A DNA stretch of 64,000 nucleotides from Schlesneria sp. DSM 10557 (GCF_041860085.1 NZ_CP124747.1:3596001-3660000); one strand, 5' to 3'. Numbered from the stretch's first letter, positions 27,184-35,795 are shown. The notes: generated from the sequence alone by a model not told the origin. Numbers and translations: made by a program.

Positions 27184-27888
27184 ATGGCGACGAATTTGAG
27201 TCGGGCGGACATTGAGCAAGTCGTTCGTTCCGTACTTGAGAAGCAGTTGGGCGGATCCTCTTCGGCGAAACCGGTTTCTGCCCCTGCACGGAACCCGCTG
27301 CTGGTCAACATTTCGGCCCGGCACGTTCACCTCTCACAAGAACATGTCGAGATCCTCTACGGCCCCGGGGCTCAACTCGAGCCGATGAAGTGGCTGTACC
27401 AGGATGGTTTTTTTGCCGCGAAACAGACCGTGATGGTGGTGGGACCACGCAAGCGAATGCTGCCTGATGTCCGCGTGCTGGGCCCCTGCCGCCCTTCACA
27501 AGTCGAACTGGCCTTCACCGATTCGATTTCTCTGGGAATTGATGCTCCGGTCCGCATCAGTGGCGACCACCACGATACGCCCGGTTGCGTGCTGGTCGGT
27601 CCTGTCGGCGTCGTGGAACTGAAAGCGGGCGTCATCCGCGCCATGCGGCACGTCCATATGGGCCCTGCGGACATGGAATATTACGGCGTCAAGAACGGCG
27701 ACATGATGCACCTGCGAGTCGTCTCGCCCGGCTGCACCACGACACTCGAGGAACTCGTCGTCCGTGGCGATCCAAAAGTCAAACTCGAAGTCCACCTCGA
27801 TACCGACGAGGGGAACGCAGTCAACCTCACCGCGGCAACCTCAGTGGAACTGATCAAGCCGCACTCCTGTGCGTGTCACACCCACTAA
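27184..27888 (+). CDS. pduL: Phosphate acyltransferase of the PduL family (BMC-targeted)
   Basis: A 234-residue enzyme that converts an acyl-CoA plus phosphate into an acyl phosphate and CoA inside the compartment. Residues 1-23 ([20 protein letters not shown]) form an amphipathic encapsulation helix, joined by a Ser/Ala/Pro linker. Two PduL domains follow, with the metal-binding His residues in SARHVHLS (about 45) and [19 protein letters not shown] (about 157), plus GDHHDTPGC (about 126). Length is typical. Here the likely substrate is lactyl- or propionyl-CoA and the product feeds the acyl kinase downstream. The C-terminus HSCACHTH is Cys/His-rich, which is unusual; it might bind a metal. 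Confidence 0.93.
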   Translation: MATNLSRADIEQVVRSVLEKQLGGSSSAKPVSAPARNPLLVNISARHVHLSQEHVEILYGPGAQLEPMKWLYQDGFFAAKQTVMVVGPRKRMLPDVRVLGPCRPSQVELAFTDSISLGIDAPVRISGDHHDTPGCVLVGPVGVVELKAGVIRAMRHVHMGPADMEYYGVKNGDMMHLRVVSPGCTTTLEELVVRGDPKVKLEVHLDTDEGNAVNLTAATSVELIKPHSCACHTH

Positions 27889-27939
27889 TCCTTGAACTTG
27901 TGATTTGTTTCTCTCCCTGAACTGCAAAGGTTATTGACG

Positions 27940-28248
27940 ATGGCTAAGCCAATGGAAGCGCTGGGAATGTTGGAATGCAAAGGTCTCGTCTGCTTGATTG
28001 AAGGCGTCGATGCGATGCTGAAATCGGCAAACGTGCAAATGGTCGGCTGGGAAAAGGTCGGCAGCGGGCTGGTCACGGCGTTCGTCGTCGGCGACGTCGC
28101 CGCCGTCAAAGCCGCGATTGATGCCGGTGCCAGCGCTGCCAGCAAGATCGGCGAAGTCGTCAGCGTCCAGGTCATTCCTCGTCCTCACGAAGAACTGGCC
28201 GGGGTTCTGCCCAAGTCCAAGACAACCACCGCTGACTCAGCGAGCTGA
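27940..28248 (+). CDS. BMC-H hexameric shell protein (first)
   Basis: A 102-residue single BMC domain: [20 protein letters not shown] opens with the EALG-x-x-E-x-x-G pattern of PduA/CcmK proteins. It continues with [37 protein letters not shown] and the C-terminal [14 protein letters not shown]. It forms flat hexamers that tile the facets of the shell, with a central pore for metabolites. ATG 27940 follows AAAGG by nine bases. It corresponds to one of the two hexamer genes of the known planctomycete compartment. The short tail ([10 protein letters not shown]) is hydrophilic. Confidence 0.95.
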   Translation: MAKPMEALGMLECKGLVCLIEGVDAMLKSANVQMVGWEKVGSGLVTAFVVGDVAAVKAAIDAGASAASKIGEVVSVQVIPRPHEELAGVLPKSKTTTADSAS

Positions 28249-28251
28249 AGC

Positions 28252-28650
28252 ATGGCGAAAGCTGCTTCCGCCAAGTCATCGGCCCGTTCGTCTCGACGGA
28301 CGGTCAGGTCCAACTCTGCCGCGCTGGTGATGCCGCCAGCTTCGGTTTCCGCTACTCCTCTTCCGCAGAACGGTAAGCCTTCCATGAACGAAGCAATTGG
28401 TTTGATTGAAACTAAGGGACTCGTCGCCCAGATCGAAGCTGCGGACGCGATGCTCAAGGCCGCCAACGTGACGCTGGTCAAGCAGATCCAGATCGGCGGG
28501 GCCTACATTACGACCGTGATCCGTGGCGATGTCGGCTCGGTTCGTGCCGCTGTCGACGCTGGTTCGGCTGCCGCCTCGAAGATTGGCGAACTCGTCAGCG
28601 CCCACATCATCGCCCGGCCGGAAAAAAGCCTGATGGACGCGTTCGTCTAA
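28252..28650 (+). CDS. BMC-H hexameric shell protein (second) with a possible basic N-terminal extension
   Basis: The BMC domain starts at MNEAIGLIETKGLVAQIEAA (residue 45, ATG 28384) and ends SAHIIARPEKSLMDAF. The frame is open from ATG 28252, three bases after the stop of the first BMC-H gene, which would add 44 residues (MAKAASAKSSARSSRRTVRS and onward) rich in Ala, Ser and Arg. No strong Shine-Dalgarno sequence precedes either ATG. The closeness to the upstream stop favours coupling at 28252. The bare domain starting at 28384 is the conventional BMC-H length. If the extension is made, each hexamer would carry six basic tails. Confidence 0.9.
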   Translation: MAKAASAKSSARSSRRTVRSNSAALVMPPASVSATPLPQNGKPSMNEAIGLIETKGLVAQIEAADAMLKAANVTLVKQIQIGGAYITTVIRGDVGSVRAAVDAGSAAASKIGELVSAHIIARPEKSLMDAFV

Positions 28651-28676
28651 CGCTCCCGGGATGACGGCCTACGATC

Positions 28677-28772
28677 GGTGGCGATTCTCGACTGACCTCA
28701 GGCAACGGACGAAACGGATGCGATTGACCGCCTCCGATTCCACGTTGCCCGGTTCAGTGCCCCGACGCCACC
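28677..28772 (+). ncRNA. Long imperfect hairpin in the spacer before the acyl kinase gene
   Basis: Nested arms: GGTGGCG (28677-28683) with CGCCACC (28766-28772), TGACC (28693-28697) with GGTTCA (28751-28756, one bulge), GGCAACG (28701-28707) with CGTTGCC (28743-28749), and CGGA/TCCG inside. The 7-bp arms are perfect. A smaller hairpin (TGCAG-GTTCA-CTGCA, 28795-28809) lies just before the acyl kinase start. Read as mRNA structure in the leader of that gene. Confidence 0.45.
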
Positions 28773-28824
28773 TGTCTCCATCGAACAGGTTTTCTGCAGG
28801 TTCACTGCATCGACAAGGGTTTTC

Positions 28825-30021
<1,197 letters not shown>

Positions 30022-30038
30022 GGACTTCCGACAGGACA

Positions 30039-30093
30039 AAGAGATCAAACCGGAAGAGCACGTCACCTGACTTCCCTTCCGACGTGATCTCTT
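30039..30093 (+). ncRNA. Hairpin after the acyl kinase gene
   Basis: AAGAGATCA (30039-30047) and TGATCTCTT (30085-30093) are exact reverse complements, 9 bp, starting 18 bases past the stop codon. CACGTC/GACGTG inside offers an alternative inner stem. No T run follows, so it is more likely an mRNA stabiliser or partial terminator than a full stop. Confidence 0.4.
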
Positions 30094-30243
30094 CGCAGAA
30101 GACCAAATCCGTGAAGAGTCATCATGAAAGTTTGACCCGATCGACGACATTCCCTTCCTTCATGTGACCGTTACCCCGATGGTCGCAGGAAGGAAACTGG
30201 CTGCGGATGGACCTGGTAAAGTCAGTCAAAAGTAGGACGAATC

Positions 30244-30573
30244 ATGTTTCTCGCACGTGTGACAGGCAGTGTGGTTTCGACGCAGAAGGTTGACGCCATG
30301 GTCGGCCAGAAACTGCTGGTCGTGGAACCCCTGCGCGTGAACGAGAAGGACCAGTCGGGACTGGTCTCCACCGGCCGGACCTTCATCTGTGTCGACACTG
30401 TCGGCGCGGGAGAAGGCGAAGTGGTACTGATCGTCCAGGGCTCCAGTGCCCGCTTTACGCCTCAAACGAAGCCATTGCCCATCGATTGTGCCATCATCGG
30501 ACTCATTGACTCAGTTCACTTGGGAGCCAAATCGATCTTCGACGCCAAAGGGGAAGCTGCTCAGGAAAACTAG
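30244..30573 (+). CDS. BMC-P pentameric shell vertex protein (first)
   Basis: A 109-residue EutN/CcmL-family protein. It starts MFLARVTGSVVSTQKVDAMV with the classic L-A-x-V-x-G-x-V-x-x-T-x-K pattern, followed by GQKLLVVEPLRV, the G-x-G-E-V-V-L-I-V-Q-G-S-S-A-R core (GAGEGEVVLIVQGSSAR) and the closing DCAIIGLIDSV. Pentamers of this family cap the twelve vertices of the shell. It is one of three BMC-P genes in the operon. The leader of more than 200 bases upstream suggests it has its own translation control. The tail (AKSIFDAKGEAAQEN) is a short extension past the domain. Confidence 0.94.
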   Translation: MFLARVTGSVVSTQKVDAMVGQKLLVVEPLRVNEKDQSGLVSTGRTFICVDTVGAGEGEVVLIVQGSSARFTPQTKPLPIDCAIIGLIDSVHLGAKSIFDAKGEAAQEN

Positions 30574-30604
30574 CCTTCGCAATGATCGATTCCAGCCGCT
30601 GCGA

Positions 30605-30623
30605 GGCAGCCGCAAGGGCTGCT
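30605..30623 (+). ncRNA. Small GC-rich hairpin before the aldehyde dehydrogenase gene
   Basis: GCAGCC (30606-30611) pairs with GGCTGC (30617-30622) across a 5-base loop (GCAAG), about 33 bases after the BMC-P stop. There is no T run. It may attenuate transcription or protect the 3' end of the upstream mRNA. Confidence 0.35.
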
Positions 30624-30764
30624 ATCCAAACCGTGAAATTTGCCGAGCTCCCGAAGACAACGCCCGCCGACAACACCGAAATTTGTTTGTGACAACGTTC
30701 TAAATTTTCATAGTACATCACCGCGACCTTCCAGCGGTTCCTGCACGAAAAACGAGACGAGACT

Positions 30765-32183
30765 ATGCAAGCTAACGCAGAAACGATTCGCAACGTCGTT
30801 CAAGAAGTCCTGGCTCAACTGGGGAAAGCCCCCAAGCAATCCACCCCTTACCGCGACGGCGACCTGGGGGTCTTTCAGACGGTTGATCAGGCCGTTGCAG
30901 CGGCGACCGATGGCTTCAAGAAGCTGAGCGCCGCCCCGATTGCGGCTCGCAAGACCGTCATTGAAATCGTCCGCAGCATGTGTGACGAGCAAGCCGAAGA
31001 ACTCGGCCGCCTCGAGTTCGAAGAGACGAAGATTGGTCGTCTCGATCACAAAATCGAAAAGCTGAAGATCATCAAGCTGGTTCCCGGCGTGGAATTTCTG
31101 CGGACCGATGCACTCAGCGGGGACCACGGTCTCTCACTGACCGAGTACGCCCCCTTCGGCGTCATTGGTGCCATCACGCCCGTCACGCACTCATTGCCGA
31201 CACTTGCTGGCAACATCGTCAACATGATCGCTGGCGGGAACACGATGGTCGTGAATCCTCACCCCGGTGGTGCTCGCATCGCCTGTGAAGGGGTTCGCCG
31301 CTTTAACAAGGCCATCTACAAAGCGACCGGCCTCGAAAATCTGGTGACGATTATCGAGAAGCCCACACTGGAAACTGCCGGGGCCATTTTCGGTCATCGC
31401 GGCGTTCGCCTGCTCTGCGTGACCGGTGGTCCTGCCGTCGCTCGTGCCGCTCTGGAAAGCCGTAAGAAAGCCATCGTCGCCGGCCCCGGTAACCCACCTG
31501 TCGTCGTGGACGAAACCGCCTGCCTCGAGAACACTGCGGCTTCGATCGTCAAAGGTGCTTCATACGACAACAACCTGTTGTGCATCGGTGAGAAGGAAGT
31601 CTTCGCCGTCGATCAGATTTTTGATTCCCTGCTCGACACGATGACCCGACATGGCGGATATCGCCTCAACAGTTCACAGATCGAAGAATTGACCAAGCTG
31701 GCGTTTACGCCGCCGACCAAGCCCGGGGATCACTTCCACCTGAACCGTGACCTGGTGGGGCTGGATGCGTCGAAACTGGCAGAACTGATTGGTGTCCGTG
31801 TTCCCGCAGGAACCCAGTTGCTGTTCGGCGAAACCGATACGTCGAACGCCTTTGTTCCTGAAGAACAGATGATGCCGTTCCTGCCATTCGTTCGCTGCCG
31901 CAACTTCTCGCACGGTGTCGAACTGGCTCTGGAATTCGAACACGGCTACCGGCACACCAGCCTGATTCACACCCGCAACGTCCGCCACATGACTCAGATG
32001 GGTCGTGAAATGGATACCACACTGTTCGTCAAGAACGGTCCTTCGATGGCGGGCCTGGGACTGGGTGGCGAAGGCTACCTGAGCTTCAGCATTGCGACCC
32101 CGACCGGTGAAGGGGTCACCAACCCGATGACCTTCACACGACAGCGTCGTTGTGTGCTGGTCGACGATCTGCGTGTGATCTAA
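30765..32183 (+). CDS. CoA-acylating aldehyde dehydrogenase (PduP/EutE-like), BMC-targeted
   Basis: A 472-residue enzyme that oxidises an aldehyde to acyl-CoA with NAD+. Residues 1-20 ([20 protein letters not shown]) form the encapsulation helix, followed by a short linker. The nucleotide-binding part contains [16 protein letters not shown] and [13 protein letters not shown]. The catalytic Cys lies in [17 protein letters not shown] (about residue 270), with [11 protein letters not shown] just before, the pattern of PduP/EutE enzymes and unlike hydrolytic aldehyde dehydrogenases. In this operon it most likely acts on lactaldehyde released by the aldolase, making lactyl-CoA. It also regenerates the internal CoA pool together with PduL. 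The next shell gene begins 12 bases after its stop. Confidence 0.94.
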   Translation: MQANAETIRNVVQEVLAQLGKAPKQSTPYRDGDLGVFQTVDQAVAAATDGFKKLSAAPIAARKTVIEIVRSMCDEQAEELGRLEFEETKIGRLDHKIEKLKIIKLVPGVEFLRTDALSGDHGLSLTEYAPFGVIGAITPVTHSLPTLAGNIVNMIAGGNTMVVNPHPGGARIACEGVRRFNKAIYKATGLENLVTIIEKPTLETAGAIFGHRGVRLLCVTGGPAVARAALESRKKAIVAGPGNPPVVVDETACLENTAASIVKGASYDNNLLCIGEKEVFAVDQIFDSLLDTMTRHGGYRLNSSQIEELTKLAFTPPTKPGDHFHLNRDLVGLDASKLAELIGVRVPAGTQLLFGETDTSNAFVPEEQMMPFLPFVRCRNFSHGVELALEFEHGYRHTSLIHTRNVRHMTQMGREMDTTLFVKNGPSMAGLGLGGEGYLSFSIATPTGEGVTNPMTFTRQRRCVLVDDLRVI

Positions 32184-32195
32184 GGATCGGAAATT

Positions 32196-32450
32196 ATGCA
32201 GTTGGGAAAAGTGATTGGCCGGGCAACATCGACAGTCAAGCACCCCACGCTGAAGGGCTGGCGGATGCTGCTGATACAACCACTCGGCCCGAACGGAAGT
32301 CCGGATGGGGCGCCGCAACTCGTGATCGACAATCAGGGTGGCGGCAAGGGTGATACGGTGATCATCTCCTCCGACGGCAAGACGGCGAAAGAAATGGTAG
32401 GAGCGGACACCACGCCCGCTCGATGGCATGTTTTAGGTATTGTCGACTGA
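32196..32450 (+). CDS. BMC-P pentameric shell vertex protein (second)
   Basis: An 84-residue EutN/CcmL-family protein, close to the minimal domain. It starts MQLGKVIGRATSTVKHPTLK, then GWRMLLIQPLGPNG, the conserved GGGKGDTVIISSDG (equivalent to G-A-G-x-G-D-x-V-L/I-x-x-x-G) and WHVLGIVD at the end. GGGKGD shows the loop that in pentamers lines the vertex. It follows the aldehyde dehydrogenase by 12 bases and is probably translationally coupled to it. The presence of three different pentamer genes is a known trait of the planctomycete compartment. Confidence 0.93.
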   Translation: MQLGKVIGRATSTVKHPTLKGWRMLLIQPLGPNGSPDGAPQLVIDNQGGGKGDTVIISSDGKTAKEMVGADTTPARWHVLGIVD

Positions 32451-32461
32451 CGTCGCGAACA

Positions 32462-32543
32462 GCAGTACTCGTCACAGGTCTCAGCAGTCACAAGGACCTG
32501 AGATCAGTCCCCTGTGGTTCTCAGACCACAGGGATAGTACTGC
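32462..32543 (+). ncRNA. Predicted three-way-junction RNA element in the BMC mRNA
   Basis: Read by eye from the sequence. Closing stem: GCAGTACT (32462-32469) with AGTACTGC (32536-32543), a perfect 8 bp. Hairpin 1: GGTCTCAG (32477-32484) with CTGAGATC (32498-32505), 8 bp with one G-U. Hairpin 2: CCCTGTGGT (32510-32518) with ACCACAGGG (32525-32533), a perfect 9 bp. The loop of hairpin 2, TCTCAG (32519-32524), is identical to the 5' strand of hairpin 1, so it could pair with CTGAGA (32498-32503) instead. The element fills most of the spacer before the 278-residue cargo protein. No known riboswitch class is recognised. Confidence 0.6.
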
Positions 32544-32581
32544 GACATTCGTGAGTCTGACTTGCAACATTGGACAGAACT

Positions 32582-33418
32582 GTGAATCAGGCCCTTATTG
32601 ACGAGATCGTGTCGGGCGTGCTGGCTCAGCTCAAACCAGCACCAGCACCCTCACGTCCCCTCAATTCGGGGACGACTCAGACAAGTGCGGCCTCCCCCCC
32701 TGCACCACTCGCAGCTCGCAGTGTCCCCGCAGCGTCGACGGCAGCTCCCCTGGTTTCGCCGGATATAGCGTCGTCGCCCCTTCCTGTAGTGGCACTTTCC
32801 TCTCCGGTCCCAGCTCCCGCCGCAACACCGGCGTCGAAGCCGGTCGTGGTCGAACTGACAATGCCGGTCATCACAGCCGACATTCTCGAGCAGTCGGTCC
32901 GGGCTGGTCAGTCGGTCCGCTTCGGCCGCAGTTCGATCATCACCCCTGCTGCACGTGACTGGCTGAACTCAAAGCGAACCTCCTGGTCACGACAGGATAA
33001 GAATTCCGCATCCGCAAATGGCGGTGCACCGATCAAGTGGCAGGTAATCCTGCAAACGATGACCCCGACCGTTCGGTCTCTGCAGGAAGGCCTGCGTCGC
33101 ATGACCGACGGCTGGAAAATTGAAGTGGTGGGACAGCCGCTGGAAGCAGCGGATCTGGCCACGAGTCTGGTCAACACGGCGGAATGCGATGGCGTCGTCA
33201 TCTTCACCGAACAGGCCGAGTTGATCGTCTGCAAGGCGAACCGGAACGATCGTGTCCGCGCCGCCGTGATGCAGAACACGAAGCAGTGGGAGCAGGTGAT
33301 GCGAACATTGAGTGCCAATGTCGTCTGCATCAGTCCCGTCGGAAAGACATTCGTTGAACTAAGAAACCTGCTGAAGGATTGTGCCACCACACGGCCACGG
33401 CCTCCGGCAGGATTATGA
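32582..33418 (+). CDS. BMC-targeted protein of unknown function, C-terminus RpiB/LacA-like
   Basis: A 278-residue protein. Residues 1-20 (NQALIDEIVSGVLAQLKPAP region) form an encapsulation helix. About residues 20-90 are a Pro/Ala/Ser-rich linker. Then comes a short segment, ITADILEQSVRAGQSVRFGR followed by SSIITPAARDWL; a T-P-x-A-R-D motif of this kind recurs in BMC-associated proteins. The last ~110 residues (WKIEVVGQPLEAADLATSLV, CDGVVIFTEQAELIVCKANR, VRAAVMQNTKQWEQVMR, SANVVCISPVGKTFVELRNL) align by eye with the C-terminal part of RpiB/LacA sugar-phosphate isomerases, but the catalytic Cys-Gly-T-G motif is not preserved. GTG 32582 is chosen because it starts the helix directly; TTG 32570 is possible. 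Role unknown: a degenerate isomerase or a scaffold. Confidence 0.75.
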   Translation: MNQALIDEIVSGVLAQLKPAPAPSRPLNSGTTQTSAASPPAPLAARSVPAASTAAPLVSPDIASSPLPVVALSSPVPAPAATPASKPVVVELTMPVITADILEQSVRAGQSVRFGRSSIITPAARDWLNSKRTSWSRQDKNSASANGGAPIKWQVILQTMTPTVRSLQEGLRRMTDGWKIEVVGQPLEAADLATSLVNTAECDGVVIFTEQAELIVCKANRNDRVRAAVMQNTKQWEQVMRTLSANVVCISPVGKTFVELRNLLKDCATTRPRPPAGL

Positions 33419-33426
33419 ATTCAGGG

Positions 33427-33482
33427 CTCTTGCCCCACTCAGACGGACTCGAAATCGAGTCGCCTGTGCGGCGGAACAAGAG
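33427..33482 (+). ncRNA. Nested hairpins before the third BMC-P gene
   Basis: GACTCG (33446-33451) and CGAGTC (33456-33461) form a perfect 6-bp stem with loop AAAT, enclosed by CTCTTG (33427-33432) and CAAGAG (33477-33482). The outer stem ends five bases before AAAGGG, the ribosome site of the next gene, so folding could affect its translation. Confidence 0.4.
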
Positions 33483-33496
33483 TCGAAAGGGAAACA

Positions 33497-33778
33497 ATGC
33501 GAGTCGGCGAGGTGATCGGTAAGGTGACGCTCTCCAAATGCAACCCGATGGTGTCGGGCGGCACGTGGCTCGTCGTCGTACCGCTGAATGCCGCTGGCCT
33601 GGCGGGTGATCCGAATGGTCGCGACGAAGCCTTGATCGTCTATGACGAACTCGGTGCCTCACCCGGAGCCAAAATCGGATTCAGTGAAGGGGGAGAGGCG
33701 GCAAACCCGTTCGCTCCGAATTACAAGCCACTCGATGCGTACAACGCCTGTATTCTTGACACGATTGAAGTGAATTAG
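33497..33778 (+). CDS. BMC-P pentameric shell vertex protein (third)
   Basis: A 93-residue EutN/CcmL-family protein. It starts MRVGEVIGKVTLSKCNPMVS, continues GGTWLVVVPLNAAGLAGD, and has the core EALIVYDELGASPGAKIGFSEG before ending YNACILDTIEV. The core GASPGAKIGFSEGGEAA corresponds to the G-A-G-x-G-x-x-V-x-x-x-x-G-x-x-A-A loop. Start ATG 33497 has AAAGGG seven bases upstream. It lies between the unknown cargo protein and the aldolase. With the other two pentamer genes, it completes the vertex set. Confidence 0.94.
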   Translation: MRVGEVIGKVTLSKCNPMVSGGTWLVVVPLNAAGLAGDPNGRDEALIVYDELGASPGAKIGFSEGGEAANPFAPNYKPLDAYNACILDTIEVN

Positions 33779-33810
33779 CCAGACATCGCAGTGAAAAGGA
33801 ACTGTAGCCA

Positions 33811-34719
33811 ATGACCAGCCAATGGAATTCCGGAATCAATGACCGGAAGCTCAAAGAAGAGATCTGTGAGATCGGACGCCGTGTCTACAACAAGGGATTC
33901 GCGGCGGCGAACGATGGCAATATTTCGATCCGTGTCGGCGAGAACGAAGTCCTTTGCTCACCCACGATGATCTGCAAAGGCTTCATGACTCCTGAAGACA
34001 TCTGCGCGGTTGATATGGAAGGTGTGCAGATCGCCGGCAAGCGAAAGCGAACCAGCGAAGTTCTGCTGCACCTGGCGATCATGAAGCACCGCCCTGACGT
34101 CAAGGCTGTCGTTCACTGCCATCCACCTCATGCCACGGCCTTCGCTGTCGCTCGCGAACCGATTCCGCAGTGTATTCTGCCCGAAATCGAAGTCTTCATG
34201 GGCGAAGTCCCCATCGCTCCGTACGAGACTCCGGGCGGTCACGCGTTTGCAAACACGGTCGTCCCGTTCCTGGGTAACGGCACCAACACGATCATCCTGA
34301 CGAACCACGGCACCGTGACGTTCGGGAAGACGCTTGAAGATGCCTACTGGAAGACGGAAATCCTCGACGCCTACTGTCGAATTCTGTTGCTGTCGAAACA
34401 ACTCGGTAAGGTCACCTACCTGAACGAGCGGGAATCCGTCGAGCTTCTCGACCTCAAGAAGAAACTCGGATTCGACGATCCACGGTTCCATGTCGAGAAC
34501 TGCGACCTGTGCGGTAACACCGCGTTCCGCGAAGGCTACAAAGAGAACAAACTCGAGCCCATCGCCTTCGAGCCACCTCCGCAATACAAAGGCTACCTGG
34601 AGCGACAGAAGGAAGCGTCGTCAGCCCCGCAGCCGAAGGCCTCAAGCAGCGCCGATATCGATACCGAATCGCTGATCAAGCTGATCACCGAACAAGTCGT
34701 TTCGGCTCTCAACAAGTAA
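33811..34719 (+). CDS. Class II aldolase (fuculose/rhamnulose 1-phosphate type), BMC-targeted at its C-terminus
   Basis: A 302-residue aldolase/adducin-family enzyme. Zn-binding His residues lie in AVVHCHPPHATAFA (about 99-112) and ILTNHGTVTFGKTLEDAYW (about 170). The substrate-binding region is GFAAANDGNISIRV (about 29-42) and the catalytic Glu is in ILPEIEVFMGEVP. It should cleave a deoxy-ketose 1-phosphate into dihydroxyacetone phosphate and L-lactaldehyde. The last ~20 residues, IDTESLIKLITEQVVSALNK, form an amphipathic encapsulation helix at the C-terminus, after a Pro/Ser linker; the same arrangement is known for the aldolase of Planctopirus limnophila (pvmN). A Cys pair (ENCDLCGN) at about residue 228 is a possible extra metal site. 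It provides the committed reaction of the compartment. Confidence 0.93.
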   Translation: MTSQWNSGINDRKLKEEICEIGRRVYNKGFAAANDGNISIRVGENEVLCSPTMICKGFMTPEDICAVDMEGVQIAGKRKRTSEVLLHLAIMKHRPDVKAVVHCHPPHATAFAVAREPIPQCILPEIEVFMGEVPIAPYETPGGHAFANTVVPFLGNGTNTIILTNHGTVTFGKTLEDAYWKTEILDAYCRILLLSKQLGKVTYLNERESVELLDLKKKLGFDDPRFHVENCDLCGNTAFREGYKENKLEPIAFEPPPQYKGYLERQKEASSAPQPKASSSADIDTESLIKLITEQVVSALNK

Positions 34720-34730
34720 TTTTGACTTTT

Positions 34731-34764
34731 GACAGGCGCCGCGACCCCCTCGCTGGCGTCTGTC
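34731..34764 (+). terminator. Strong 14-bp hairpin between the aldolase and dehydrogenase genes
   Basis: GACAGGCGCC (34731-34740) pairs with GGCGTCTGTC (34755-34764), including one G-U, and is extended by GCGA (34741-34744) with TCGC (34750-34753) above a single bulged T (34754). The loop is CCCCC. It begins 12 bases past the aldolase stop. No T run follows. It could terminate part of the transcript or set a processing point. A second small hairpin, GGTGAC-TCAC-GTCACC (34838-34853), lies just upstream of the next start. Confidence 0.6.
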
Positions 34765-34871
34765 CTTGCTGGCAGCAGCCGAAGTCAAGTCCCCACCCGA
34801 CGGAGCGGCGGGGGGGTTCTCAGTCAGTCAGGATACTGGTGACTCACGTCACCTCTAATGAGAGAAATCCA

Positions 34872-35795
34872 ATGAAAGTCAGCATCATCGGCGGTGGCGG
34901 TCTGGTCGGTTCCTGTGCCGGATTCGCTCTTCAGGCAGGCAAGATCGTACGCCACATTCACCTGGTCGATGTGAACCAGGAAGCTTGCGAAGGTCAGGCT
35001 CTCGACCTGCTGCATGGTGCCAGCATTCTGGCCGATCAGAAGATTACCTCAGGCGACATGAAGTCTTGCTCTGACAGCGACTGCATCGTGATCACGGCCG
35101 GACTTCGCCGCAAGCCGGAAGAAAGCCGACTGGACCTGATCAATCGCAACGTCGCCCTGTTCCGAGGCATTCTGGGCGAGCTGAAGTCGAGCGGTCTGCG
35201 GAAAGACGCCATCATCTTCGTCGTCTCGAATCCTGTGGACGTGCTGACCTATCTGGCGATCAAGGAACTGGGTCTGCCCGCATCGCAGGTCATCGGCCTG
35301 GGAACGGTGCTCGATACCACCCGACTCCGCAGCATGCTGGCCCAGCGGCTGGACGTACCACCAACACAGGTCGACGTGACGATCTACGGGGAACATGGCG
35401 ACAGCATGGTTCCCATCTGGTCGGCCGCCCAGATTGCCGGTCTGCCCCTCGAAAAGTACCCCGGTGTCAACAATCAGTTGATCGCCGAAGTCGAGAAAAA
35501 GACCCGCGGCAGTGGTGCCGAAGTGATCAAGAAGAAAGGGGGAGCCGGCTTCGCAGTCGGCGTTTCGATCGCCGACGTTGTCCACGCGATCGCTTTGGAT
35601 CAGCGCCGCATTCTGCCTGTTTCCTCGCTGCAATCGGGGGCATTCGGACTGCGGGACGTGGCGATCTCGGTTCCGACCGTCGTCGGCCGCAAGGGTGTTC
35701 TAGGAGTGATCGAAGTCGAACTTTGGCCAAAAGAAAAGATGGCTCTCCAAAAATCAGGCAACGTTCTGCGTGAAACGATCGATAAAGTCCTGTAA
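34872..35795 (+). CDS. NAD-dependent lactate/malate dehydrogenase family protein
   Basis: A 307-residue 2-hydroxyacid dehydrogenase. The NAD site is VSIIGGGGLVGSCAG with Asp in IHLVDVNQE. Catalytic residues: Arg in RKPEESRLDL (Arg109), Arg171 in GTVLDTTRLRSML and His195 in YGEHGDSMVPIW. At the specificity position (102 in LDH numbering) the sequence AGLRRKPEESR has Arg where lactate dehydrogenases have Gln (AGANQKPGETR), which is the malate-type residue. ATG 34872 gives the standard N-terminus (MKVSIIGGGG); the frame is open further upstream, without support. It closes the BMC operon. Earlier descriptions of such operons call it lactate dehydrogenase; the Arg makes that uncertain. No encapsulation helix seen. 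Confidence 0.88.
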   Translation: MKVSIIGGGGLVGSCAGFALQAGKIVRHIHLVDVNQEACEGQALDLLHGASILADQKITSGDMKSCSDSDCIVITAGLRRKPEESRLDLINRNVALFRGILGELKSSGLRKDAIIFVVSNPVDVLTYLAIKELGLPASQVIGLGTVLDTTRLRSMLAQRLDVPPTQVDVTIYGEHGDSMVPIWSAAQIAGLPLEKYPGVNNQLIAEVEKKTRGSGAEVIKKKGGAGFAVGVSIADVVHAIALDQRRILPVSSLQSGAFGLRDVAISVPTVVGRKGVLGVIEVELWPKEKMALQKSGNVLRETIDKVL

